Shown piece after piece: positions 8,643-17,628 of a stretch of 64,000 nucleotides of DNA. The first letter of the stretch is position 1. Each line of letters opens with the position of its first letter. The translations under genes and the position numbers were made by a program. Below the pieces are notes generated by a model that worked only from the letters and a program-made list of their open reading frames with translations, was not told the DNA's origin and ran no database searches. Source of the stretch: Motiliproteus sediminis (GTDB lineage Bacteria; Pseudomonadota; Gammaproteobacteria; Pseudomonadales; Balneatricaceae); contig NZ_JAERQK010000001.1 in NCBI RefSeq assembly GCF_017912535.1, positions 496,001 to 560,000 of the forward strand. Direction: 5' to 3'.

Positions 8643-9830
8643 TCAGCCTTCGATGGCGCGCTTGATGCGCCCAATCGCGTCTTCCAGTACCTTGAGGCTG
8701 GTCGCGAACGAGAGCCGCATCTGGCCGGGAGCGCCAAAAGCGGAACCTGGAACCAGTGCAACACCGGCTTCGTTGAGGAGGAACTCGGCCAGGGCGATGT
8801 CGTCTTCAAACGCATCGTTGGCGTCGATCACTTTCTGAAAGCTGGGGAAGGCGTAGAAGGTGCCATCTGCGGGAATGCATTCAACCCCTTCGATATCGTT
8901 CAGGGCGTTGATGACGAAGTCGTGGCGCTGTTTGAACGCTTCCAGCATCTCCGCAACGCAGTCCTGCGACCCTTCCAGCGCCACCTGTGCCGCCACCTGG
9001 GAGATAGAGGTGGGGTTGGAGGTGCTCTGGGACTGGACCTTCTTCATTGCGCCGATCAGTTTTTGCGGGCCTGCCGCGTAGCCGATGCGCCAGCCGGTCA
9101 TGGAATAGGCCTTGGATACGCCGTTCAGAACCACGGTGCGGTCGTACAGGTCCGGGCAGGCCATAACGATGTTAACGAACGGCTCCTCGCTCCACAGGAT
9201 GTGCTCGTACATGTCATCGGTGGCGATCAGGATGTTGGGGTGCTTTTTCAGCACCTCGCCCAGGGCTTCCAGCTCGGCTCGGGTGTAAGCCACGCCGGAG
9301 GGGTTTGACGGGCTGTTCAGCACCACCAGTTTGGTCTTGGGCGTGATCGCCATCTCCAGTTGTTCCGGTGTGATCTTGAAACGCTGCTCCTGGGTGGTGC
9401 GGATGATGACCGGAACGCCGTCGGCTACCAGCACCATGTCCGGGTAGGATACCCAGTAGGGTGCGGGAATGATGACCTCGTCACCAGCATTGATCAGCGC
9501 CAATGACATGTTGAAGAAGCTCTGCTTGCCGCCGCAGGAAACCAGAATCTGGTTGGGCGCGTAGCTGAGGCCGTTATCGCGTTCCAGTTTGTTGATGATG
9601 GCGTGCTTGAGCGCCGGCGTGCCGTCCACTGCCGTGTACTTGGTGAAGCCTTCATTCAAAGCTTGAATGGCGGCCGCTTTGATGTGCTCAGGGGTGTCGA
9701 AGTCCGGCTCGCCGGCGCCGAGTCCAATAATGTCTTTTCCTGCCGCGCGCAGCTCGGCGGCACGGTTGGTGACGGCGAGAGTGGGTGAGGGTTTGATGTT
9801 ATTTACGCGGTCTGAAAGTTGAACGTCCAA
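8643..9830 (-). CDS. aspC: Aspartate/aromatic-type aminotransferase (class I, PLP)
   Basis: A cytosolic PLP enzyme that transfers amino groups between amino acids and 2-oxoglutarate. The 395-aa protein begins MDVQLSDRVNNIKPSPTLAV and has GAGEPDFDTPEHI, the Asp that contacts PLP nitrogen in ATDDMYEH, and the Schiff-base Lys240 in NGVSKAYSMTGWRIGY. It matches the Igamma-type aspartate aminotransferases of Pseudomonas and relatives; real substrate range cannot be read from sequence. It is transcribed divergently from uvrB across a 121-bp gap and ends in its own terminator. Confidence 0.9.
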   Translation of the reverse strand: MDVQLSDRVNNIKPSPTLAVTNRAAELRAAGKDIIGLGAGEPDFDTPEHIKAAAIQALNEGFTKYTAVDGTPALKHAIINKLERDNGLSYAPNQILVSCGGKQSFFNMSLALINAGDEVIIPAPYWVSYPDMVLVADGVPVIIRTTQEQRFKITPEQLEMAITPKTKLVVLNSPSNPSGVAYTRAELEALGEVLKKHPNILIATDDMYEHILWSEEPFVNIVMACPDLYDRTVVLNGVSKAYSMTGWRIGYAAGPQKLIGAMKKVQSQSTSNPTSISQVAAQVALEGSQDCVAEMLEAFKQRHDFVINALNDIEGVECIPADGTFYAFPSFQKVIDANDAFEDDIALAEFLLNEAGVALVPGSAFGAPGQMRLSFATSLKVLEDAIGRIKRAIEG

Positions 9831-9913
9831 CCTGTTGTCCTCTTAGTCGATAGGTGGTCTGATCTGTCGCCCCCTGGCGGGGTATCCTATGTACCCAGCG
9901 GCCAGATAAACTC

Positions 9914-9919
9914 TATAAT
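9914..9919 (+). promoter_or_regulatory. -10 box for uvrB
   Basis: A perfect TATAAT lies 33 bp before the chosen uvrB start. The -35 hexamer at 17-bp spacing is poor. I looked for a LexA box (CTG, 10 bp, CAG) in the aspC-uvrB gap and did not find a convincing one. Confidence 0.4.
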
Positions 9920-9951
9920 CATACCGGATTCTGGTAGTTGCAGGAATGTCG

Positions 9952-11970
9952 ATGCCCAACAATTTTAAGGTGAATTCGCGCTTTGAGCCCGCCGGCGACC
10001 AGCCTGAAGCGATACGGCAGTTAAGCGCGGGCATTGACGCCGGCCTTGCCGCCCAGACCTTGCTCGGGGTGACCGGTTCCGGCAAAACCTTCACCATTGC
10101 CAACGTGGTTGAGCGGCTACAACGCCCGACCATCGTGTTGGCACCGAACAAAACCCTGGCCGCGCAGCTGTACGGTGAGTTCAAGGATTTTTTCCCGGAC
10201 AACAGCGTCGAGTATTTTGTCTCCTACTACGACTATTACCAGCCAGAGGCTTACGTACCGTCCTCGGATACCTATATCGAGAAAGACGCCTCCATCAACG
10301 ACCATATTGAACAGATGCGACTGTCAGCGACCAAAGCACTGTTGGAGCGGAAGGACGCCATCATCGTCGCTACCGTCTCCTCCATTTACGGCCTTGGGGA
10401 CCCGCGTGCCTATCTGCGCATGGTGATGCATCTGGATCGCGGTGACCGCATTGATCAACGCCAGATACTGCGCCGGTTGGCGGAGTTGCAGTACACCCGA
10501 AATGACGTCGAGTTGCATCGGGGGACCTACCGGGCACGGGGTGACGTGATCGACATTTATCCGGCTGAATCAGATAAGGACGCGATCCGGGTTGAGCTTT
10601 TTGACGACGAAATCGAGGAGATCAGCTGGTTTGACCCGCTTACTGGCGAAACCTTGCGCAAAGTGCCACGAGTGACGGTATACCCCAAGTCCCACTACGT
10701 CACCCCGCGGGAAACCCTGCTTGAGGCGGTGGACCATATCCGTGAGGAGTTGCGCGAACGGCTGGCGTATCTGCGTGAGCATGATCGGCTGCTGGAGGCG
10801 CAGCGGTTGGAGCAGCGCACCAATTTTGACATGGAGATGATTCTGGAGCTGGGTTACTGCACCGGCATCGAGAACTACTCCCGCTATCTCTCCGGTCGCA
10901 ACCCGGGCGAAGCGCCGCCGACCCTGTTCGACTACCTGCCTGCTAATGCGTTGATGGTGATTGATGAATCCCATGTCACCATCCCGCAGCTGGGCGCGAT
11001 GTACAAGGGCGATCGTTCACGCAAAGAAACTCTGGTGGAGTATGGTTTTCGGCTGCCGTCGGCGCTGGATAATCGCCCGTTGCGGTTTGAAGAGTGGGAG
11101 CGGCTGGCTCCTCAGGCTATTTTTGTCTCGGCCACACCCGGCCCTTACGAGGGCGAGCACGCGGGGCAGGTGGTTGAGCAGGTTGTGCGTCCGACGGGGC
11201 TGGTCGATCCGGCGATCGAAGTGCGGCCAGCCACCACCCAGGTGGATGATCTGTTATCCGAAATCACCCAGCGGGTGGCGCTGAAAGAGCGGGTGCTGGT
11301 GACAACGCTGACCAAGCGGATGGCCGAGGACCTGACCGAGTACCTGCACGAGCACGGTATTCGGGTACGCTATCTGCACTCGGATATCGACACCGTGGAG
11401 CGGGTCGAGATTATCCGGGATCTGCGTATCGGAGAGTTTGACGTACTGGTGGGCATCAACCTGCTGCGCGAAGGGCTCGATATGCCCGAGGTGTCGCTGG
11501 TGGCGATTCTGGACGCCGATAAGGAGGGCTTTTTGCGCTCCGAACGCTCACTGATCCAGACCATTGGGCGGGCGGCACGCAACCTGAACGGCAAGGCGAT
11601 ACTTTACGGTGACCGGGTCACCGGGTCGATGCAACGGGCGATCGATGAAACCGACCGGCGCCGGGATAAGCAATTGGCATTTAACCAGGCCAACGGGATT
11701 ACCCCCAAAGGGGTGACAAAATCGGTCGCTGACATCATGGAGGGTGCACGGGTGCCGGGTAAAAAGGCTGGCCGGGGTGCACGCAAGGTGGCCGAATCCA
11801 GCCCCGTGTATCAAACCGACCCAGCTGCACTGTCGGCAAAAGAACTGAGTCGGGAGATCAATCGCCTGGAGGATCAGATGTATCAGGCGGCCAAGAATCT
11901 CGAGTTCGAGAAAGCCGCTCAGTATCGCGATCAACTGCAGGCATTGAAAACCAGTGCGTTGGTCAGTTAA
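9952..11970 (+). CDS. uvrB: Excinuclease ABC subunit B
   Basis: The damage-verifying helicase-like subunit of nucleotide excision repair, acting with UvrA and with UvrC (encoded at 56.7 kb). The protein begins [21 protein letters not shown], has Walker A GVTGSGKT near residues 39-46, the Tyr-rich beta-hairpin [12 protein letters not shown], helicase motifs up to QTIGRAARN, and a C-terminal UVR motif ([20 protein letters not shown]). At 672 aa it is full length. I chose the ATG at 9952, where AGGA is correctly spaced; an upstream ATG at 9946 lies directly on that site. Confidence 0.97.
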   Translation: MPNNFKVNSRFEPAGDQPEAIRQLSAGIDAGLAAQTLLGVTGSGKTFTIANVVERLQRPTIVLAPNKTLAAQLYGEFKDFFPDNSVEYFVSYYDYYQPEAYVPSSDTYIEKDASINDHIEQMRLSATKALLERKDAIIVATVSSIYGLGDPRAYLRMVMHLDRGDRIDQRQILRRLAELQYTRNDVELHRGTYRARGDVIDIYPAESDKDAIRVELFDDEIEEISWFDPLTGETLRKVPRVTVYPKSHYVTPRETLLEAVDHIREELRERLAYLREHDRLLEAQRLEQRTNFDMEMILELGYCTGIENYSRYLSGRNPGEAPPTLFDYLPANALMVIDESHVTIPQLGAMYKGDRSRKETLVEYGFRLPSALDNRPLRFEEWERLAPQAIFVSATPGPYEGEHAGQVVEQVVRPTGLVDPAIEVRPATTQVDDLLSEITQRVALKERVLVTTLTKRMAEDLTEYLHEHGIRVRYLHSDIDTVERVEIIRDLRIGEFDVLVGINLLREGLDMPEVSLVAILDADKEGFLRSERSLIQTIGRAARNLNGKAILYGDRVTGSMQRAIDETDRRRDKQLAFNQANGITPKGVTKSVADIMEGARVPGKKAGRGARKVAESSPVYQTDPAALSAKELSREINRLEDQMYQAAKNLEFEKAAQYRDQLQALKTSALVS

Positions 11971-12512
11971 GGGTTCCAGAGCGGCGACCAACGCTTTTTT
12001 ATCGTCCTAATCAAGGCCAAGGTCGCCCGGTTCGTCGCGATTAACACGCGCCGCTACTTCCGCTTCCCCCAAACTACCTCCTGCCGTCTTGTCGGTTGTG
12101 GCAGGCAATGGCTTCATCCAGCGACTTGCCCCCGTAGCCCATGCAAGGCTCGGTAGCGATACCGACTAGGTGCGGAGCGTGGGGTTCGGCAGCTTGCATC
12201 AAGTCGGCCGTACGCCGGGGCCGATTCCTCGTCGCTCCCTTTGTCGCTCCCGAGTTGGACGCCGTTTGAGCAACCGGGGCGATCACAACTCGCAAGTGCA
12301 GAGCGGCCGCTGCATGAGAGCAGTCGTCAATGCTGGCTCAAATATCCGTAAAACTACGTAGCGGGCTACGTAGTCCTGCGTAGCGGGCAGGCGCGGAGTG
12401 CGCAGTTGTACGAATTACCTCCGTTGTGTCCGGGTGGGATGATAAAAAGCGTTGGCGCTGTGCCCAGCGTACGGTGTCACCAATAAGAACAACGATGAGG
12501 ATGATTCCGACA
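11971..12512. other. Long intergenic region between uvrB and dctP
   Basis: About 540 bp without a convincing gene. Just after uvrB is a weak hairpin (AGCG/CGCT) followed by T6, possibly the uvrB terminator. The part at 12010-12300 has minus-strand open stretches, including one ending in DEPGDLGLD, that look like a decayed coding sequence, but I cannot assign a family. The last part carries the palindrome cluster at 12353-12383 and should hold the dctPQM promoter, which I could not pin down. Confidence 0.5.
12353..12383. promoter_or_regulatory. Clustered CTRCGTAG palindromes upstream of dctP
   Basis: The octamer CTACGTAG occurs at 12354-12361 and 12366-12373, and CTGCGTAG at 12376-12383. The first two also form a perfect 9-bp stem (ACTACGTAG and CTACGTAGT) around CGGG. 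Repeats spaced 12 and 10 bp apart, roughly one helical turn, look like a regulator array about 130-160 bp before dctP. The NarL-type regulator encoded at 16939 is the obvious candidate binder (inference). Confidence 0.55.
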
Positions 12513-13592
12513 ATGCTTAAGCTAAAACTGCCCAAGAAGCTGATGGCCGCGGCGACCTGCCTGGCTGTGCTTGCTTCACCCGCGATGGCGGCCGAAAAGG
12601 TCTACCGTCTGAAGCTGGCCGAAACCTGGGGACCCAACTTCCCCATCTTTGGTGACGCTACCAAAAATATGGCTGCCATGGCCGAAAAGATGTCCAATGG
12701 TCGTTTGCAGATCACCATCGACTCCTCCAACAAGCACAAGTCTCCTTTTGGCGTGTTTGACATGGTGCGCGCGGGTCAATACGACCTGGGCCACTCCGCG
12801 TCGTACTACTGGAAAGGCAAGGTTCCCAACACCCTCTACTTCACCACCATGCCTTTTGGCATGATCGCACCGGAGCAGTACGCTTGGTTCTACCACGGCG
12901 GTGGTATGGAGCTGATGCAGAAAGTGTATGAGCCCTTTGGTCTGATGTCTTTCCCCGGGGGCAATACCGGCAATCAGATGGGTGGCTGGTTCCAGAAAGA
13001 GATCAACTCGCTGGATGATCTGCAGGGTCTGAAAATGCGGATTCCTGGCTTTGCCGGCGAAGTGCTGGCCAAACTGGGTGCTAGTCCGACCAATATTCCA
13101 CCGGCGGAGTTGTACACCGCACTGGAGCGTCGCACCATCGATGCGCTGGAGTGGGTCGGCCCGTCACTGGATCTGCGGATGGGGTTCCACAAGATCGCAC
13201 CGTACTACTACACCGGCTGGCATGAGCCGGCGACCGAGCTGCAGTTCCTGGTGAACAAGAAGAAGTTTGAGCGTCTGCCGGAAGATCTGCAGGAGATCCT
13301 CAAGGTTGCGATGAAGACCGCGGCTTACGATATGTACGTGCACTCCACCCATGCCAGCGCCGAAAACTGGGCCTCCATGACCGCGGAGTTCCCCAATATC
13401 GAAGTTAAAACCTTCCCGCCGGAAGTGATGAACGCCATGCGCAAGGCCAACGACGAGTTGCTGGCAGAGCATGCGGCCAATGACGCACAAGCCAAGGAGA
13501 TCCTCGACTCCCAGCGTGCTTACTTGGAGAAAGCGCGCAAGTGGATCAATATCTCCGACAAAGCCTATCTGGATAGCCTCTCGGCCTATTAA
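12513..13592 (+). CDS. dctP: TRAP transporter periplasmic solute-binding protein (DctP/TakP-like)
   Basis: Captures an organic acid in the periplasm and delivers it to the DctQM permease. From the ATG at 12513 the 359-aa protein has a 26-residue signal peptide ending ASPAMA. The family Arg lies in GLKMRIPGF, and the segment ALEWVGPSLDLRMGF with APYYYTGW resembles TakP-type 2-oxoacid-binding proteins more than the C4-dicarboxylate DctP group. In-frame ATGs at 12495 and 12501 are possible starts, but GAGG upstream fits 12513 better. The ligand is inferred only: a 2-oxo or other carboxylic acid. Confidence 0.88.
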   Translation: MLKLKLPKKLMAAATCLAVLASPAMAAEKVYRLKLAETWGPNFPIFGDATKNMAAMAEKMSNGRLQITIDSSNKHKSPFGVFDMVRAGQYDLGHSASYYWKGKVPNTLYFTTMPFGMIAPEQYAWFYHGGGMELMQKVYEPFGLMSFPGGNTGNQMGGWFQKEINSLDDLQGLKMRIPGFAGEVLAKLGASPTNIPPAELYTALERRTIDALEWVGPSLDLRMGFHKIAPYYYTGWHEPATELQFLVNKKKFERLPEDLQEILKVAMKTAAYDMYVHSTHASAENWASMTAEFPNIEVKTFPPEVMNAMRKANDELLAEHAANDAQAKEILDSQRAYLEKARKWINISDKAYLDSLSAY

Positions 13593-13616
13593 GGCGGGTG
13601 GTTGATCGCTCTGATT

Positions 13617-13638
13617 CCCGGTGCCCTCGGGCGCCGGG
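13617..13638 (+). other. Strong intercistronic hairpin between dctP and dctQ
   Basis: CCCGGTGCCC (13617-13626) and GGGCGCCGGG (13629-13638) form a near-perfect 10-bp stem with one G-T pair, followed by TGTTTT. Placed just after the binding-protein gene, it is suited to stabilise the dctP message or to stop part of the transcription before the permease genes. Confidence 0.7.
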
Positions 13639-13661
13639 TGTTTTACTCTGGAGAGGCTGTT

Positions 13662-14198
13662 ATGGACTTTCTTATATCGCTTGAAAATGGCGTCAACAAG
13701 GTCTCCGACTGGCTCGGTAAGTTGACCGCTTTCTTGTTTGTTCTCATGTTGTTGAACGTCTTTTATGACGTTGTTTCACGCTATCTTTTTAATCAGGTTT
13801 CCATCGGCATGCAGGAGCTGGAATGGCACCTGCACGCGACGATATTTCTGCTCGGCGTGCCCTATGCATTGCGCGTGGGCGGTCATGTGCGGGTGGACCT
13901 GATCTATGAGCGCCTGAGTTCCAAGAAGAAAGCCTGGGTCGATCTGATCGGTACGCTGGTCCTGCTGCTGCCGTTTTGTCTGCTGGTGGTGTGGTACGGC
14001 TACGATTTTGCCCACGAAGCCTACACTCTGGGCGAAACCAGCGGCGACCCCGGCGGGTTGCCCTACCGCTGGATTATCAAGTCGATGATTCCGGTTTCGT
14101 TCGGCTTTATGGCACTCAGCGGCATCGGTCTGTTGCTGACCTCGGTTAATACGCTGCGCGGAGCTCACGAGCAGCCTTATCAGCATACGGAGTTGTAA
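13662..14198 (+). CDS. dctQ: TRAP transporter small permease subunit
   Basis: The small integral membrane subunit, required with DctM for sodium-coupled uptake. The 178-aa protein has four predicted membrane helices (about residues 20-42, 52-70, 95-118 and 138-160 by hydrophobicity) and the family segment ELEWHLHATIFLLGVPYALRV. I start it at 13662, where GGAGAGG lies just upstream; an in-frame codon at 13602 lies inside the hairpin region. dctM begins 2 bp after its stop. Confidence 0.9.
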   Translation: MDFLISLENGVNKVSDWLGKLTAFLFVLMLLNVFYDVVSRYLFNQVSIGMQELEWHLHATIFLLGVPYALRVGGHVRVDLIYERLSSKKKAWVDLIGTLVLLLPFCLLVVWYGYDFAHEAYTLGETSGDPGGLPYRWIIKSMIPVSFGFMALSGIGLLLTSVNTLRGAHEQPYQHTEL

Positions 14199-14200
14199 CC

Positions 14201-15490
14201 ATGGTCGGTATCGTAATGTTTGTGGTGGCTCTGGGCATGTTGCTGTTCGGCTTTCCGGTAGCCTTTACCTTCGGCGGTGTGGCGTTGGCGTTTGGCGTCT
14301 GGGCCGAAGGCGCCGAAATCTTCGCGTTCATGCCGTTTCGTATCCAGAGCATCATGGAAAACACCGTGTTGATGGCGGTGCCACTGTTCGTGTTTATGGG
14401 TATCGTGCTACAGAAAACCCAGTTGGCCGAGCAGTTGCTCGAAGCGATGGGGCGCCTGTTCGGTGGCGTGCGCGGTGGCTTGGCTATCTCCACCATTCTG
14501 GTGGGCGCGTTACTGGCGGCGTCCACCGGTGTGGTGGGTGCGAGCGTGGTCGCCATGGGGTTGATCTCGTTACCGGTGATGCTTAAGTACAAATACGACA
14601 AAGCTCTGGCATGTGGCACTATTTGCGCCTCGGGTACCCTGGGGCAGATTATCCCGCCCTCAATCATCCTGATTATTCTCGGCGATGTGCTGGGGATCCC
14701 GGTGGGTGATCTGTTCAAAGCCGCGGTCGGCCCCGGCCTGATGTTGATCGGCGCCTATATAGTGTTTGTGCTGGCGATCGCCTTCCTCAAGCCTGAAAAA
14801 GCCCCTTCCATTCCGCTCGATGAGGATGCGGGCGGCAAGGTGCAACAGGTGTTCACCGCTCTGAAAGCTATCGTGCCGCCGCTGGCGTTGATTGTGGTGG
14901 TTTTGGGGTCGATCTTTACCGGGATTGCTACGCCGACGGAATCCTCCGCACTGGGGGGAGTCGGGGCGTTGCTGTTGGCCGCGATCTACGGCCAGTTGAA
15001 CTGGAAAGTGGTGATGGACAGCGCGGAGGAAACGGTCAAAGTGACCGCGATGGTGTTCGCCATCCTGCTCGGTGCCACCGCGTTTTCGATGGCCTTTACC
15101 TACACCGGTGGTGATTATCTGGTTGAAGAGTGGCTGCTGGACCTGCCGGGTGAAAAGTGGGGCTTCCTGATTCTGTCGATGCTGGTGATCATGATTCTCG
15201 GCTTTTTCATCGACTTCGTCGAAATCAGCTTCATCATTGTGCCGATCCTCGCTCCCGTTGCGGAGGCTCTGGGTATCAGCATGCTGTGGTTTGCCATTCT
15301 GATCGCCATGAATCTGCAGAGTTCGTTCCTGACGCCGCCCTTCGGATTCAGCCTGTTTTACCTCAAGGGGGTATCGCCGCCGGAAGTTCGCACCATGGAT
15401 ATCTACCGCGGCGTGGTTCCCTATATCGTGATTCAGGCCGTTGTGCTGATCTCAGTGCTGCTGCTACCGGCGTTTTACGGACTGGCCTGA
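14201..15490 (+). CDS. dctM: TRAP transporter large permease subunit
   Basis: The transport-carrying membrane subunit of the TRAP system, 429 aa with about 12 hydrophobic segments. Recognisable stretches include the N-terminal GMLLFGFPVAFTFGGVAL, GTLGQIIPPSIILIILGDV and the C-terminal MNLQSSFLTPPFGFSLFYLKG, all typical of DctM. It follows dctQ by 2 bp and is ended by a terminator 15 bp later, so dctPQM is one operon. Confidence 0.95.
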   Translation: MVGIVMFVVALGMLLFGFPVAFTFGGVALAFGVWAEGAEIFAFMPFRIQSIMENTVLMAVPLFVFMGIVLQKTQLAEQLLEAMGRLFGGVRGGLAISTILVGALLAASTGVVGASVVAMGLISLPVMLKYKYDKALACGTICASGTLGQIIPPSIILIILGDVLGIPVGDLFKAAVGPGLMLIGAYIVFVLAIAFLKPEKAPSIPLDEDAGGKVQQVFTALKAIVPPLALIVVVLGSIFTGIATPTESSALGGVGALLLAAIYGQLNWKVVMDSAEETVKVTAMVFAILLGATAFSMAFTYTGGDYLVEEWLLDLPGEKWGFLILSMLVIMILGFFIDFVEISFIIVPILAPVAEALGISMLWFAILIAMNLQSSFLTPPFGFSLFYLKGVSPPEVRTMDIYRGVVPYIVIQAVVLISVLLLPAFYGLA

Positions 15491-15504
15491 TTTAGCCACC
15501 ACTG

Positions 15505-15533
15505 AGCCCCCGGTTTGCGGGGGCTTTTTTTTG
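15505..15533 (+). terminator. Rho-independent terminator after dctPQM
   Basis: The stem GCCCCC (15506-15511) pairs with GGGGGC (15519-15524) and is followed by a run of eight to nine T residues. It separates the transporter operon from the kinase gene, which therefore needs its own promoter. Confidence 0.93.
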
Positions 15534-15556
15534 TGCCGTTGCCCCCCTAAGATGAA

Positions 15557-16942
15557 GTGCTGCTGAGTCATGGAATCGTTGGTGTGATACCGCTCTCCCT
15601 TAAAACAAAAATGATCCTGCTGGCGATCATTCCACTGCTGCTGGTAGTTGCATTGATCACCCTGATCAGCCTGAATCAGGCACGGGATCTGGGTGAACAT
15701 GAGATTGCCACCTTTGAGCGCAACCTCATTTCGTCCAAGCAGCAGGAGCTTCGTCACTATGTTGAGTTGGCGCTGACCGCCATTGATCATGTTTACAGCG
15801 CACCGGGGTTACCCAGCGACGCGGCGAAAGCGCAGGTAAAAGCGATCCTGCAGAACCTTACCTACGGCGATGACGGCTATTTCTTTGTCTACGATGCTGA
15901 GGGCGTCAATCTGGTGCACCCTATTCAGCCGGAACTGGTGGGGCGCAACCTGATCGACTTGGCCGACCCTAACGGCGACCTGATCATCCAGAATTTGCTC
16001 CGCCTGGCGTCTGATGGTGGCGGTTATCACCGTTACCAGTGGAATAAACCGTCGCTGGGAGAGCTCGAAGACAAGCTCAGTTACGTGGTACAGCTTCCCA
16101 AGTGGGGGTGGATGCTGGGTACCGGCCTTTATCTTGATGACATCGGCCGGGAGGTCGCCAAGATCCGTGACCAGGTCAGTGACAACATCCGCAATACTTT
16201 CCTTACCGTATTGGCGATCACCTCGATCACTGTGGTGGTGATCGTTGTTATCGCTATCGCCTTTAACCTGCATGAACACCGGCTGGCTGATACCCGGCTG
16301 CGGGAGCTGGCAAGCCGCTCGCTGCAGTTTCAGCTGTCGGAGCGGAGGCGTTTTTCCCGCGAACTGCATGACGGTATTAACCAGTTAATGGTCTCGATCA
16401 AGTTTCGTCTGGAACTGGCCCAGCAACGGCTGCATGACCACCCGGACAAAGCGGCTGAAGATCTGAGCAAGGGGCAGAAGGTGCTTAACGAAACGATTCA
16501 GGAGGTGCGCCGTATCTCCCACGATATGCGCCCGACGGTGCTGGATGACCTCGGTTTTGAAGCCGGCCTTAACAGCCTGCTGGAGGAGTTTTCGTTGCGC
16601 ACCGGTATTCAGGTGGATCTGGATGTGGAGCTGCAAGGACGGCCGCTTAGCGAAGAGGTTGATATTACCCTTTACCGCGTGGTGCAGGAGGCGCTGACCA
16701 ATATCGAACGTCACGCGGACGCCAGCCGTCTCAGTCTGCGAGCATACTGGCGTAAAGCTTACTTTCACCTCGAACTGACTGACAACGGTTGCGGTTTCGA
16801 TGACCCCCGTGCGACCGATGGTATCGGCATCAGCAACATGCGTGAACGGGTTGAGCTGCTGGGAGGGCGTTTCGTGATCGATAGCCAGCGGGGCAACGGC
16901 ACCTACATACAGGCAGAGTTGCCTATGGAGCTATACGGATGA
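15557..16942 (+). CDS. Cache-domain sensor histidine kinase (NarX/HisKA_3 type)
   Basis: A membrane sensor that phosphorylates the regulator encoded next to it. Two membrane helices (about residues 18-38 and 215-237) flank a periplasmic sCache-like domain containing YGDDGYFFVYDAEG and WGWMLGTGLYLDDI. The cytoplasmic part has phospho-acceptor His271 in RRFSRELHDGINQ and a C-terminal ATPase with DNGCGF and GIGISNMRER. No ATG fits; GTG at 15557 or GTG at 15584 are candidates and neither has a strong ribosome site. Its stop overlaps the regulator start (ATGA). Position after dctPQM suggests it senses the transported acid. Confidence 0.88.
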   Translation: MLLSHGIVGVIPLSLKTKMILLAIIPLLLVVALITLISLNQARDLGEHEIATFERNLISSKQQELRHYVELALTAIDHVYSAPGLPSDAAKAQVKAILQNLTYGDDGYFFVYDAEGVNLVHPIQPELVGRNLIDLADPNGDLIIQNLLRLASDGGGYHRYQWNKPSLGELEDKLSYVVQLPKWGWMLGTGLYLDDIGREVAKIRDQVSDNIRNTFLTVLAITSITVVVIVVIAIAFNLHEHRLADTRLRELASRSLQFQLSERRRFSRELHDGINQLMVSIKFRLELAQQRLHDHPDKAAEDLSKGQKVLNETIQEVRRISHDMRPTVLDDLGFEAGLNSLLEEFSLRTGIQVDLDVELQGRPLSEEVDITLYRVVQEALTNIERHADASRLSLRAYWRKAYFHLELTDNGCGFDDPRATDGIGISNMRERVELLGGRFVIDSQRGNGTYIQAELPMELYG

Positions 16943-17613
16943 CAGAACGCAGCGCCCAGCAGGGCCACGAGCCAATCGCAGTGTTACTGGTCGATGACCA
17001 TCCGTTGGTACTGGACGGCATCGAAGCCCGGCTGGAAGGGGTATCGTCGATCCGTGTGGTGGGGCAGGCCCACAATGGCGAGCAGGCGCTGGATCTGGCG
17101 ACGCAGGTTGCACCTGACGTGGTGTTGATGGATGTCAGCATGCCGGTAATGAACGGACTTGAGGCGGCGCGCCATTTCCACAGCCGCTTTCCCGATATCA
17201 AAGTGCTGATCCTGAGCATGCACGATAACCGTGAATATATCCTCAAGGTGATGCAGTCGGGCGCACGTGGTTACATTCTCAAAGATGTCTCATCCGATGA
17301 GCTGGTTACCGCGATCGAAACCGTGGCCATCGGCAATACCTATTTCTGCCAAAGCGCTTCCAACAGCCTGTTCAGCAGCCCCATTGGCCAGGCGCCGGCG
17401 GGTGAACCGGTGCAGCCGCTGACCAAACGCGAAGTGATGGTGTTAACGCTGTTGGCTGAGGGTAAAAGCAACAAGATCATTGCCCGTAGCCTTGATATCA
17501 GCGTGCGCACGGTAGAAACCCACCGCCAGAACATCAAGAATAAGCTGGATATTCATACCGCAGCAGGATTAGCCCGGTACGCCATCGAACAGGGGCTGGT
17601 GGACACACCCTGA
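16939..17613 (+). CDS. NarL/LuxR-family response regulator
   Basis: A 224-aa transcription factor with an N-terminal receiver (acidic pair VDDHP, phospho-acceptor Asp65 in VVLMDVSMPVMNG, Lys in YILKDVS) and a C-terminal LuxR-type helix-turn-helix (LTKREVMVLTLLAEGKSNKIIARSLD is split over 158-183). It overlaps the kinase gene by 4 bp, so the two are co-translated partners. Likely targets are the upstream dctPQM operon and possibly frmA-fghA, judged only from proximity. Confidence 0.93.
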   Translation: MTERSAQQGHEPIAVLLVDDHPLVLDGIEARLEGVSSIRVVGQAHNGEQALDLATQVAPDVVLMDVSMPVMNGLEAARHFHSRFPDIKVLILSMHDNREYILKVMQSGARGYILKDVSSDELVTAIETVAIGNTYFCQSASNSLFSSPIGQAPAGEPVQPLTKREVMVLTLLAEGKSNKIIARSLDISVRTVETHRQNIKNKLDIHTAAGLARYAIEQGLVDTP

Positions 17614-17628
17614 GGCGACTCGCCTCAG
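17610..17628. terminator. Hairpin spanning two convergent stop codons
   Basis: CTGAGGCG (17610-17617) and CGCCTCAG (17621-17628) form a perfect 8-bp stem around ACT. The TGA of the regulator (17611-17613) and the complement of the fghA TGA (17625-17627) lie in opposite arms. There is no T-run, so it is a possible bidirectional transcript 3' end rather than a classic terminator. Confidence 0.55.

Noticed and set aside
9831-9951. LexA/SOS box upstream of uvrB
   Set aside because: uvrB is SOS-controlled in many bacteria, but I found no CTG-10 bp-CAG dyad in the aspC-uvrB gap.
12074-12295. Minus-strand 73-codon frame in the uvrB-dctP gap
   Set aside because: Arg/Ala-rich, with no ribosome site and no family resemblance. 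I describe the area only as possibly decayed coding sequence.
12440-12480. Sigma54-type promoter before dctP (TGGCGC...GC)
   Set aside because: The spacing between GG and GC is wrong for a -24/-12 promoter.
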